Assembly (NCBI RefSeq): GCF_030055435.1 | Contig: NZ_JASFYG010000005.1 | Span: 62,001-126,000, forward strand | Source of the DNA: Methanothermobacter sp. | GTDB lineage: Archaea > Methanobacteriota > Methanobacteria > Methanobacteriales > Methanothermobacteraceae | DNA length: 64,000 bases | Reading direction: 5' to 3' | Shown: one piece after another, positions 8,523 through 16,250 of the stretch | Numbering within the stretch: position 1 is the stretch's first letter | Layout of the letters: every line of letters begins with the position of its first letter | The notes under the pieces: generated by a model | The model's input: the letters and a program-made list of their open reading frames with translations, nothing else | What the model was told of the DNA's origin: nothing | Databases searched by the model: none | Program-made: the position numbers and the translations under genes

Positions 8523-9263
8523 ATGGTATCCCTTACAAAAAGGTGCATCGCCGAGTTTATAGGAACATTTTTCCTGGTGTTCTTTGGTGCAGGGTCAGCC
8601 GCGGTGACACTCATGATAGCATCTGGTGGCACATCCCCCAACCCCTTCAATATTGGAATAGGTCTCCTTGGGGGCCTCGGGGACTGGGTTGCAATAGGCC
8701 TCGCCTTTGGTTTTGCAATAGCCGCCAGCATATATGCCCTGGGAAACATCTCGGGCTGCCACATAAACCCTGCAGTTACCATAGGGCTCTGGTCTGTTAA
8801 GAAGTTCCCTGGCCGTGAAGTCGTACCCTACATCATTGCACAGCTCCTTGGAGCCGCATTCGGGAGCTTCATATTCCTCCAGTGCGCCGGTATAGGAGCA
8901 GCCACCGTTGGCGGGCTGGGGGCAACGGCACCATTCCCGGGGATCAGCTACTGGCAGGCAATGCTTGCAGAGGTGGTTGGTACATTCCTGCTTATGATCA
9001 CAATCATGGGTATTGCCGTTGATGAGAGGGCCCCAAAGGGATTCGCAGGGATTATAATTGGTCTCACGGTTGCAGGTATAATCACAACAATAGGTAACAT
9101 AAGTGGAAGCTCACTGAACCCGGCACGTACCTTCGGCCCCTACCTCAATGACATGATCTTCGCAGGCACTAACCTCTGGAACTACTACCCCATTTACGTC
9201 ATAGGTCCCATTGTGGGGGCGGTGCTTGCAGCACTCACCTACCGGTATCTCACATCGGAATAA
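8523..9263 (+). CDS. aqpM: aquaporin AqpM
   Basis: A six-helix channel of 246 residues of the MIP family. The two half-helix motifs are HINPAVT (about residue 80) and SLNPART (about residue 200). The sequence is very close to AqpM of Methanothermobacter, a channel shown to conduct water and, weakly, glycerol; gas transport (CO2, H2S) has been suggested for it. The start ATG 8523 follows AAGGAGG by seven bases. It is the last gene of an operon with DUF2193 and DUF2180 proteins, which ties an uncharacterised pair to membrane permeability. A T-rich stretch follows the stop. Confidence 0.95.
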   Translation: MVSLTKRCIAEFIGTFFLVFFGAGSAAVTLMIASGGTSPNPFNIGIGLLGGLGDWVAIGLAFGFAIAASIYALGNISGCHINPAVTIGLWSVKKFPGREVVPYIIAQLLGAAFGSFIFLQCAGIGAATVGGLGATAPFPGISYWQAMLAEVVGTFLLMITIMGIAVDERAPKGFAGIIIGLTVAGIITTIGNISGSSLNPARTFGPYLNDMIFAGTNLWNYYPIYVIGPIVGAVLAALTYRYLTSE

Positions 9264-9317
9264 CTAAACTTTTAATTCTTTTAGTAGAACTAATCACGTG
9301 TATATGGTTTTAAAAAA

Positions 9318-10691
9318 CTAAAGGTTCCTTTTCATGGTAGCAATCTGTTCTTCCCTTCTCTTGAGGCGTATTGAGAGGAGGAAGATCGTTATGGCGACAA
9401 ACACAAGGAGGATGAATGAGTACCTGTAACCACCGGTTCCTCCAATGGATGCCACAACACCCCCGATCATGGCACCCCCCACCAGCTGGCCGGCACTTGA
9501 AAGTATATTCAGGAGGGCCTGCCCTGAGGCCCTGTGTTCAGGGGGAGCCTCAGAAAGCATTATGTACCTCAATGGGGCCCCTATAACTGTTATGAGGCCA
9601 AGGGCCATGAGAACCTCGGCCAGTATGAAGAGTCCCAGGGTGGATGATAGAAGGGCCATCATCAGGCACCCTGTTATAAGTATGAGGCTACCTGAGACCA
9701 TCACGGTCCTTGACCCAACCCTGTCAAGCAGGAAACCGATAACAGGTGCCCCAAGGGCCATTGTCATCACAAATGGGAGTAAACTGAAACTGGCCATTGA
9801 TTCTGATAGTGAAAGGGCCAGGAGGGCATAGCTTGGTATGAAGACGATGGCCGACTGTGACAGGCCATTACCTGCGGATATTGCAGTTGCAATCCTGACC
9901 TCCCTTTCCCTCAGGAGGTCCACCTGTATTATGGGGTCCCGGGCACTGTTCTCAACGCGCCAGAGGATGGGTAGAAGTGCTATGGCGATTAGAAGGGGAA
10001 GTGAAACGATTGGTCTTGTGATGCTCCCGGGGATATCTGCTGTATCAAGCTGATTTATGCCAATGGCCAGTGATGTGACGAGAACGGCAAGTATGATGGT
10101 CCCCAGGACATCAAAACCACCCTCATCATCTTTAACCGTGACGGGGAGTATGAAGAACCCTGCTATAATAATGATGGCTGCTATTGGGATGTTGATGAGG
10201 AAAAGCCACTCCCACCCGTAGGGGAGTATGAAACCTGCAAGCACGGGACCTGCTATTGATGAGAAACCGAATACCGATCCAATGATACCCAGAGCCCTGC
10301 CACGGCTTTCAGGGGGGAACGTGTCCCCTATGAATGCACTTGCAACGGGGAAGATGCCCCCGGCACCGAATCCCTGAAGGGATCTTCCGAGGATGAGAAG
10401 GGGATATGATGGTGATAGTGCTGTTATGGCGGATCCCGCTGCAAAGAGGGTTATGTCAAGGATGTAAATGTTTCTCCGCCCGTACCTGTCTGAGAGCTTT
10501 GCCATGACAGGTGTTCCCACCATGAAGAAGAGTATGTATGATGCAAACATCCATGATGCAAGGCGGGGGTCCACATGGAATGATTTCTCGATTGCAGGAA
10601 GCGCCGGACCGATTATTCCTATATCCAGCGCCCCCATGAATACTCCGGCAAAGAGCAGTACCAGTATTATGTTTCTGCTTTTTTTGTCCAT
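9318..10691 (-). CDS. MFS multidrug exporter (DHA2-like)
   Basis: An integral membrane protein of 457 residues with 12-14 hydrophobic segments. Motif A is seen as AKLSDRYGRRN (after helix 2) and the exporter-specific motif C as GSVFGFSSIAGPVLAGF in helix 5. Motif C marks proton-driven drug antiporters; length and the EmrB/QacA-like layout suggest DHA2. The substrate cannot be told. The start at 10691 has no clear ribosome site. It ends tail-to-tail with aqpM and is separated from glutamate synthase by a repeat-rich stretch. Confidence 0.85.
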   Translation of the reverse strand: MDKKSRNIILVLLFAGVFMGALDIGIIGPALPAIEKSFHVDPRLASWMFASYILFFMVGTPVMAKLSDRYGRRNIYILDITLFAAGSAITALSPSYPLLILGRSLQGFGAGGIFPVASAFIGDTFPPESRGRALGIIGSVFGFSSIAGPVLAGFILPYGWEWLFLINIPIAAIIIIAGFFILPVTVKDDEGGFDVLGTIILAVLVTSLAIGINQLDTADIPGSITRPIVSLPLLIAIALLPILWRVENSARDPIIQVDLLREREVRIATAISAGNGLSQSAIVFIPSYALLALSLSESMASFSLLPFVMTMALGAPVIGFLLDRVGSRTVMVSGSLILITGCLMMALLSSTLGLFILAEVLMALGLITVIGAPLRYIMLSEAPPEHRASGQALLNILSSAGQLVGGAMIGGVVASIGGTGGYRYSFILLVFVAITIFLLSIRLKRREEQIATMKRNL

Positions 10692-10735
10692 GTGAAATAT
10701 TCAGTGTTCAACCGATAAATCCTTTATCAATTTCA

Positions 10736-10835
10736 CGGAAAGAAAGTTTCCTGGAATTTTGTGGTTGGGATTGTGAAAAAATAATCAACGGAAAAGAGGG
10801 TTCCTTGAATTTTGTGGTTTAGGGATTGTGAAAAA
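10736..10835. repeat. imperfect 45-bp direct repeat, period 53
   Basis: 10736-10780 and 10789-10835 match at most positions apart from a two-base indel. Both contain GGAA...TTCC followed by GAATTTTGTGGTT and GGGATTGTGAAAAA. The stretch lies between the glutamate synthase stop and the MFS start and holds no gene. Confidence 0.7.
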
Positions 10836-10873
10836 GATGGGGATTTTGAAAAGGAGAAAGGTTTCAGCGAATC

Positions 10874-12733
10874 TCACTGGTTTATGAGTTTAAGTCCAGT
10901 GATCTCCGCTGTATTGGTGTCCAGTGCACGCAGGTCATCGGGGCTGAATTTCCTTATGTCGTCGTGGCCTGCAAGCTGTGCCAGCATCTTGGCCTCCTCG
11001 GTCATGGACTTTATGTAATTGGCAACCCTTCTGGCTGCAAGGTCCACGTCCATCCTTTTCCGCAGGGCGGGGTCCTGTGTTGCCACACCAACCGGGCACT
11101 TACCGGTGTAGCACATACGGCAGGCACGGCATCCCATGGCGATCATTGCACCTGTACCGATGTAGACCGCATCTGCACCCATTGCCATGGCCTTGGCGAC
11201 GTCGGCACCGCTCCTGATACCCCCTGTTATGATGAGGTCAACCTCATCCTTGAGCCCGATATCATTGAGGCCGTTAACTGCCTGCACAAGGGCTGCGAGG
11301 GTTGGAACACCTGTATGCTCTATAACAACCTCAGGTGCAGCACCGGTTCCCCCCTCCATTCCATCAACTGATATCACATCTGCACCGGCCTCGGCGGCGA
11401 TCTGGACGTCCTCGTAGACCCTTCCAGGTCCAAGTTTGACAACGATCGGCACCCTCCAGTCGGTGACCTCCCTGAGGAGTTCTATGTGCTTTGCAAGGTC
11501 ACCCTCCCTTGTGGCGTCAAGGAAACGGGCAGGGCTGAGGGCATCTGTTCCCTCGGGTATTCCACGGATCTTTGCAACCTCAGGGCTCACCTTCTCTGCC
11601 AGGAGGTGCCCACCCATTCCAGGTTTTGCGCCCTGACCTATCTTGACCTCTATTGCATCTGCCACGTTGAGGTAATCTGAGGATACACCGAAGCGGCCGC
11701 TGGAGTACTGGACCATGAGGTTATCTGCAAGTTCCCTTTCCTCGGGTAGCATCCCTCCTTCACCTGTGTTGGCGCAGGATCCCACGAGGGATGTGCCCTT
11801 GGCCATGGCCAGTTTGCTCTCCTTGCTGAGGGCACCGAAGGACATACCTGCGATGAGTACAGGTGTCTGGAGGACCAGTGGCTCCTCTGCGAACCTGTCA
11901 CCCAGCACCACGCTGGTGTTGCAGGGCTCCCTGTACTTGTCAACCGGGGGAATTGATGCCTGGGCAGGGAGTATTATTATATCATCAAAGTTTGGCAGCC
12001 TCCTCTCTGTACCGAATCCCCTGAGGACATATTTACCTGCCTTGGATGTGTACCTGATATCTGCGATTGTCCTGGGGTCCCATATGCTGCCTGCACCGGT
12101 TGGCAGGAGAACAGGACATGCTGCAAGACATGACCCACACATGATACACTTGGTCTTATCTATCTCGGCATGGTCCTCAACAATCTCTATGGCGTCTGTG
12201 GGACAGACGATTTCGCAGGTACCGCAGAATACACAGAGCCCCTGTGTTGCTGCTGCAAGGTCTGATGATGGTGATGAGGGTGTTATTGAGCTTGCACTTG
12301 GTTTTTTGATTTCAAAGCCCCTCTGAATGTCGTTCACATACTCCATAACGTCAAGTGCCTCCAGGCACCCCTGTTCACAGGCAGCCACACATGCAGGTGT
12401 ATCCCCGGGGTTTTCCATACACTGCTGGTCACACTTAACCATCCCGTCCTCTGTGTAGGTTATGGCACCTATTGGGCACATGAGCATGCAGAGCTTGCAG
12501 CCCACACATGACTCCTGTTCGATCTTCACTGCACCATTTTCCCTCTGGATGGCGTCCCTGAAGCAGCCCCTTGCACATGAAGGATCAACACACTGCTGGC
12601 ATACGATTGCATGGTATCCTGTGTCCATTTTGTTGAGGAATATGGCACTTCTTCCTAGGACCTCCTCACAGGCCTCCATACACTTGTTACACCCATCACA
12701 TTTTTCAGGTTCTGTTAAGAGTATCTGCACCAT
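10874..12733 (-). CDS. gltB: archaeal-type glutamate synthase, ferredoxin plus FMN domain
   Basis: A 619-residue protein. The first 230 residues carry several Cys clusters for 4Fe-4S centres (CDGCNKCMEAC, CVGCKLCMLMCP, CVFCGTCEIVCP, CIMCGSCLAACP). The rest is the FMN-binding barrel of glutamate synthase (GMSFGALSKESKLAMAKG, GQGAKPGMGGHLL, VDGMEGGTGAAP) with the 3Fe-4S cysteines in CRACRMCYTGKCPVG. It makes glutamate from 2-oxoglutarate and ammonia delivered as glutamine nitrogen, using reduced ferredoxin or similar. Start follows AGGTGG. It lies nine bases after the GXGXG gene. The glutaminase domain of bacterial enzymes is absent here and no separate gene for it is nearby. Confidence 0.85.
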   Translation of the reverse strand: MVQILLTEPEKCDGCNKCMEACEEVLGRSAIFLNKMDTGYHAIVCQQCVDPSCARGCFRDAIQRENGAVKIEQESCVGCKLCMLMCPIGAITYTEDGMVKCDQQCMENPGDTPACVAACEQGCLEALDVMEYVNDIQRGFEIKKPSASSITPSSPSSDLAAATQGLCVFCGTCEIVCPTDAIEIVEDHAEIDKTKCIMCGSCLAACPVLLPTGAGSIWDPRTIADIRYTSKAGKYVLRGFGTERRLPNFDDIIILPAQASIPPVDKYREPCNTSVVLGDRFAEEPLVLQTPVLIAGMSFGALSKESKLAMAKGTSLVGSCANTGEGGMLPEERELADNLMVQYSSGRFGVSSDYLNVADAIEVKIGQGAKPGMGGHLLAEKVSPEVAKIRGIPEGTDALSPARFLDATREGDLAKHIELLREVTDWRVPIVVKLGPGRVYEDVQIAAEAGADVISVDGMEGGTGAAPEVVIEHTGVPTLAALVQAVNGLNDIGLKDEVDLIITGGIRSGADVAKAMAMGADAVYIGTGAMIAMGCRACRMCYTGKCPVGVATQDPALRKRMDVDLAARRVANYIKSMTEEAKMLAQLAGHDDIRKFSPDDLRALDTNTAEITGLKLINQ

Positions 12734-12742
12734 TTAAACCAC

Positions 12743-13411
12743 CTAACCGTAGAATGGACGTATCTCCTTGCGCTGTATTTTTTTGAATTCCTCTGGAGAG
12801 GCTTCTATTGAGTATCTGCTGAAGAGTGATGATAGCTTGTCCAGGTCTTCCCTTTCAGGTTCCAGGACCTTTGCATTGGTCCCGGTTTCAAAGTCTCCAC
12901 CAACGTATATGTTGCCGCCGATTATCCAGTCACCTATGTCCCTACCGCTGTCACCGGTTATTATGAGGTCTCCGCTAAGCATGTAGAGCCCTGCAAGGTC
13001 ACCTATGTCTCCATCGATTATGATTACACCACCCTTGTTGAGCTGACCGATTCCGTCACCTGCGTCTCCATGGACGACTATTGTTCCGTTGTAGGTTCCA
13101 AAACCCACACCATCTTCTGCATCTCCGTATACGATTATTTCCCCCGCGGTCATGTTGTTGCCAACGTATCTCCCGGTTTTTCCATGAATCTCTATCCTGG
13201 GTCCGTGGTTGAGGGCCCCAACGAAGTCACCGAACCTTCCATTGAGGATGAATTCTGCCTCCTCCCTTATCCCCACAACAATGGAGTCAAGTTCAGCGTT
13301 GCTCTCTATGCTGAATTTTCTTATGTTATCCTTCAGCCCTTCCTTTATCTTCCTGTTGATGTCCCTTGTTGAGAGATCATCACCTGCGATTTTCATCTCC
13401 TGAACAGTCAT
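12743..13411 (-). CDS. glutamate synthase GXGXG-domain subunit
   Basis: A 222-residue protein with a repeated beta-helix of the GXGXG type (residues about 55-190): GNNMTAGEIIVYGDAEDGVG, GTYNGTIVVHGDAGDGIG, NKGGVIIIDGDIGDLAG. This is the third domain of the bacterial alpha subunit, a separate gene in archaea; the same fold in formylmethanofuran dehydrogenase subunit C explains older names for such genes. It is thought to hold the enzyme together structurally. ATG 13411 follows GGGGATG. It is the first gene of the operon with gltB and is divergent from a winged-helix regulator. Confidence 0.85.
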   Translation of the reverse strand: MTVQEMKIAGDDLSTRDINRKIKEGLKDNIRKFSIESNAELDSIVVGIREEAEFILNGRFGDFVGALNHGPRIEIHGKTGRYVGNNMTAGEIIVYGDAEDGVGFGTYNGTIVVHGDAGDGIGQLNKGGVIIIDGDIGDLAGLYMLSGDLIITGDSGRDIGDWIIGGNIYVGGDFETGTNAKVLEPEREDLDKLSSLFSRYSIEASPEEFKKIQRKEIRPFYG

Positions 13412-13501
13412 CTAACATCCCCTGTTGTTTAATGTGCTTTTATGAACATTTTCCACAGTGCATAATTTAAGGATTCCCATTTCTGGAAATCAGGAATATA
13501 C

Positions 13502-13515
13502 AATTATATATTATA
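13502..13515 (+). promoter_or_regulatory. TATA box of the HTH regulator
   Basis: An ATTATATATTATAAT stretch about 45 bases before ATG 13561, in the 150-base gap shared with the divergent glutamate synthase operon. Confidence 0.45.
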
Positions 13516-13560
13516 ATGAGATTATTATCTACTATACTGAGATCTGTAAATGGTGATAGT

Positions 13561-14109
13561 ATGAGGACACTTGTGAGTAACCTGCGGGGAAGGTGCCTCT
13601 TTGATGTGGCTGTGAAGGCCCAGATAGATGGGCTCATATCGGTACAGACAGAGGACTTCAATGACACATGTCTCGAGAAATTCATAAAGGGAGGCATTAT
13701 TCGGGTTGAGGGGAGAAACCCCATTGAGGCCGCCAGAAAGATAGCAGAGGTCATAAGGGGTGCTAAAAAGCATGGAGAGGTCTATGTTGCCTTTGATGGA
13801 AGTGACCTTGGAGGTTTACTCTCATTTTTGGCCCACCGTGAGGGTGTGGCTGGTATCTACACGTGTTTTGGGGATTCTGCGGTGCGTCTTCCCCCACTGA
13901 AACTTGATATATCTGATACCAGGCTCAGGATACTGGAGGCCCTTGAGGAGGAAAGCCTCAACGCGGTTTTAATTGCAAGGAAGGTCGGCATTTCAAGGGC
14001 TATGGTCTACAAGCACCTATCAGGTCTGATGGAGATGGGACTTGTGGAGCAGTCCCAGATGTTTGATAGATACTCCATTACAGATGCAGGTAAACTTGTT
14101 ATAATCTAA
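13561..14109 (+). CDS. winged-helix transcriptional regulator
   Basis: A 182-residue protein. The C-terminal 65 residues form an ArsR/MarR-like winged helix (RLRILEALEEESLNAVLIARKVGISRAMVYKHLSGLMEMGLVEQ). The N-terminal 110 residues are an alpha/beta domain I do not recognise, possibly the effector domain. The start is ATG 13561 directly after GGTGATAGT; an upstream ATG at 13516 lacks a ribosome site. It is divergent from the glutamate synthase operon, so control of nitrogen assimilation is a reasonable guess from position only. Confidence 0.75.
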   Translation: MRTLVSNLRGRCLFDVAVKAQIDGLISVQTEDFNDTCLEKFIKGGIIRVEGRNPIEAARKIAEVIRGAKKHGEVYVAFDGSDLGGLLSFLAHREGVAGIYTCFGDSAVRLPPLKLDISDTRLRILEALEEESLNAVLIARKVGISRAMVYKHLSGLMEMGLVEQSQMFDRYSITDAGKLVII

Positions 14110-14218
14110 TGGAGGTTAAAGGTTTACAAAGAAGGAGTTGGTTTAGGTTTTGGTATCAACCGGCGCAGTTTTACAAAAAAGGAGGTTTTTGAAGTGGTTA
14201 TCAATACAGTGGAAATGT

Positions 14219-14440
14219 CTATTCCATGGGGTATCCAACCCTGAGCCTGTAGGATGCCCTCTCACTTATAAGTACAGTACCCGGCACAAAGAAATCATCG
14301 AATTCCGCAACCTTCTGCTTCATACAGGGCTTCAACTCATCCTTACTGGCATATGAAGCACATTCATCACTCTCCAGTATACCCTTCCTGACAAGTTCAA
14401 TGTACCTCATCTTCAGAGTTTCATCATCAAGAACGCTCAT
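14219..14440 (-). CDS. small conserved hypothetical protein
   Basis: A 73-residue soluble, charged protein (MSVLDDETLKMRYIELVRKG...) with two cysteines. I do not recognise a family. It begins at the second of two ATG codons, four bases behind GGTGAT. An AT-rich box (14470-14482, minus strand) gives a promoter, divergent from the next gene. Confidence 0.5.
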   Translation of the reverse strand: MSVLDDETLKMRYIELVRKGILESDECASYASKDELKPCMKQKVAEFDDFFVPGTVLISERASYRLRVGYPME

Positions 14441-14513
14441 CATAATCACCAATATCTACTATATTCCAGCAATATATATATTTTTTGCAGTGCAATCTCC
14501 ATGAGGTATAAGT

Positions 14514-14524
14514 ATTTATACTAT
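14514..14524 (+). promoter_or_regulatory. TATA box, likely leaderless transcript
   Basis: ATTTATACTATAT ends about 20 bases before ATG 14545. Archaeal transcription starts some 25 bases after the box, so the message would begin at or next to the start codon. Confidence 0.45.
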
Positions 14525-14544
14525 ATTGGACAATATCATATACA

Positions 14545-14982
14545 ATGTTCAGAAAAATAAATTTCTGGAATCATAATAAAAAAAGAGTTAAGGGGCCTGA
14601 AATGATTAAAAGACCTTTAAATTACAGTAAAAATGATGAGAAATATTTCATAACGTTAAAAACCGTTGTTGAACACCTCAGAGATCATGGATACGATTTA
14701 AAGGTGAATAACGGTAAAAAGAAACTCAGACCACGTATGCTGAAGGGGTTCCTGCCTGATGTCCATGCCCTTAATGGCTCCGATGAAATTGTTGTTGAGA
14801 TAAGCACCGATAATAGTGATATAAGGAAATGGAGAAGATTTGCATACACCGATGGCATCAGGTTCTGGATAGTTGCACCCTACCCAATCGCAGATTCTGT
14901 GAAAACCTGTGTTGAGACATTTTCAATACCCGCAGAGGTTTACGCCTGTAACGTTACCATGAAACTCAAGCGTGTACTGTAA
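14545..14982 (+). CDS. hypothetical protein with a possible PD-(D/E)xK nuclease core
   Basis: A basic protein of 145 residues. Residues about 70-100 read FLPDVHALNGSDEIVVEIST, with Asp, then Glu-x-Ser/Thr after a hydrophobic strand, followed by a helix with conserved-looking Arg/Trp. That spacing resembles the PD...(D/E)xK core of restriction-like nucleases, with the final Lys missing or replaced. No signal peptide. The ATG at 14545 would be leaderless; an inner ATG at 14602 lies behind AAGGGG. Function unknown. Confidence 0.5.
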   Translation: MFRKINFWNHNKKRVKGPEMIKRPLNYSKNDEKYFITLKTVVEHLRDHGYDLKVNNGKKKLRPRMLKGFLPDVHALNGSDEIVVEISTDNSDIRKWRRFAYTDGIRFWIVAPYPIADSVKTCVETFSIPAEVYACNVTMKLKRVL

Positions 14983-15078
14983 ATTTTTTATTAATAGGTT
15001 TTATTAATATGGGTGTTCATCATAAAAGTTAACCTTCATCATAAATTTTTTATTAATTCACACGCTATCTCACAAAAG

Positions 15079-15088
15079 GTTTATATGG
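15079..15088 (+). promoter_or_regulatory. TATA box
   Basis: GTTTATATGG about 50 bases before ATG 15139 of the exported phospholipase-like protein. Confidence 0.45.
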
Positions 15089-15138
15089 GGAGAACCTAAT
15101 TATTTCTATAAAAATTCTCTGATTACTGTGAGGTTAAG

Positions 15139-15705
15139 ATGAGGTCTATTTTTATAGCTGCGGTCCTGATTCTTGTGGCATCACAGATTCAGGGGGCATC
15201 GGCCTGGTCTGTAAAGAATCACCATGATATTGCAGAGGGGGTCTACCATGCAATGCCCTCTGATGTTCAAAACCGTCTGAGTCTTGATGAGATGAAGAAT
15301 GGTGCAGACGACCCTGACACGGTTTTCTTTGATTTTGAATATCATGTATACCCATATAACCTTGAAAAGGCCAGTTTCTGGCTAAATCAGGGTAAGATCA
15401 GCTATGATTCAGGTAACTACAGTTATGCCAGCTACTGCTATGGTGTTGCAAGCCACTATATCTCTGATGGCATCTGCGGTCCACACACATCCCCGGGATC
15501 CAGCAGGTACCTCCACACGGTCTATGAGATACGTGCAATGATGCTTGAACCTGTAATGGGTCCTGTCCCTGATGACCCTGAAATGGAGGCAATGAGACTC
15601 TGGAGTTCCTGGGTTTCCGAGGGTGATGACTCATGCATATCGGGGGCACTTGACCTGGCATGCAGTGTATCCTGTAAGGAGATCATGAACTCAATAGGGT
15701 CCTGA
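15139..15705 (+). CDS. exported zinc-dependent phospholipase C-like protein
   Basis: A 188-residue exported protein: signal peptide MRSIFIAAVLILVASQIQGA, cleaved at ASA-W so that the mature chain starts with Trp. The mature part has the helical zinc phospholipase C / S1 nuclease pattern: W-S-x4-H-x-x-I, GADDPD, D-x-E-x-H, and GVASHYISD followed by PHTS. In this family the N-terminal Trp, His and Asp bind three zinc ions. The normal role in methanogens is unknown. ATG 15139 follows GAGGTTAAG. It is a single gene with its own TATA box. Confidence 0.75.
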   Translation: MRSIFIAAVLILVASQIQGASAWSVKNHHDIAEGVYHAMPSDVQNRLSLDEMKNGADDPDTVFFDFEYHVYPYNLEKASFWLNQGKISYDSGNYSYASYCYGVASHYISDGICGPHTSPGSSRYLHTVYEIRAMMLEPVMGPVPDDPEMEAMRLWSSWVSEGDDSCISGALDLACSVSCKEIMNSIGS

Positions 15706-15763
15706 TACTCTTTTTTCCCAAATTTTGAGATTGTAGTGGTATATGGGTCTTTTTAAAGTGGGT

Positions 15764-16240
15764 TTAGCCAAATGTTGAGGCTATCCAGTCACCTGTGTAG
15801 TGTGTTATCACTATAATCAGGATTGCCACCATGAGATGCTCACCAAGAACCCTCTAGAGGGGAGCATTCTGTGACCCTGCAATATGTACACTAAGGATAC
15901 CCAGAAGTAGAAGGCCCCAGATGACTGACACTGCAATTGCAACTGTCAGATCCAGTAAAAGAACAGGTAAGAGGAATGTGATGGCAAAGACGAATTTGCT
16001 AATGAACGTTGCAATGGTGGACTCCCACACCTCAACTTCGCTGTGCCTGTTCTCGGACTCCTCGGCGATGTGTATGCCCATGGCATCAGAGAATGCGTCA
16101 GCTATTGCTATTGTGAGCACACCTCCAATCACTCCAAGCCTGGAATGGGTACCTGAATGGAGTCCCACCATAAGGCCAAGGGTGGTTATTATGGCCGATG
16201 TAAGACCAAAACTGAAACCTGTCTTTAGTGAATGTCTCAT
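15764..16240 (-). pseudogene. VIT/CCC1-like membrane transporter with in-frame TAG
   Basis: A membrane protein like the VIT1/CCC1 iron-manganese carriers: GLTSAIITTLGLMVGLHSGT in the first helix, then AIADAFSDAMGIHIAEESE, then more helices. TAG at 15854-15856 ends it at 128 residues, but the same frame runs on as RVLGEHLMVAILIIVITHYT to a second stop at 15764, restoring the last helix. The break is therefore one substitution, or TAG read-through, or an error. No pyrrolysine genes are in view and the genus is not known for them. It lies 10 bases after the radical SAM/SPASM gene in the same operon. Confidence 0.7.
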
Positions 16241-16250
16241 GGTTTTACAA

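Noticed and set aside
12743-13411. Formylmethanofuran dehydrogenase subunit C
   Set aside because: It has the same GXGXG fold, but position next to gltB and length fit the separate glutamate synthase domain.
14980-15057. TAAATTTTTTATTAAT repeated at a period of 62
   Set aside because: Only 16 bp and low complexity AT; likely chance or terminator-like T-runs, so not counted with the four repeat loci.
15854-15856. TAG as pyrrolysine codon
   Set aside because: No pylTSBCD genes are in the window and the genus is not known to use pyrrolysine.
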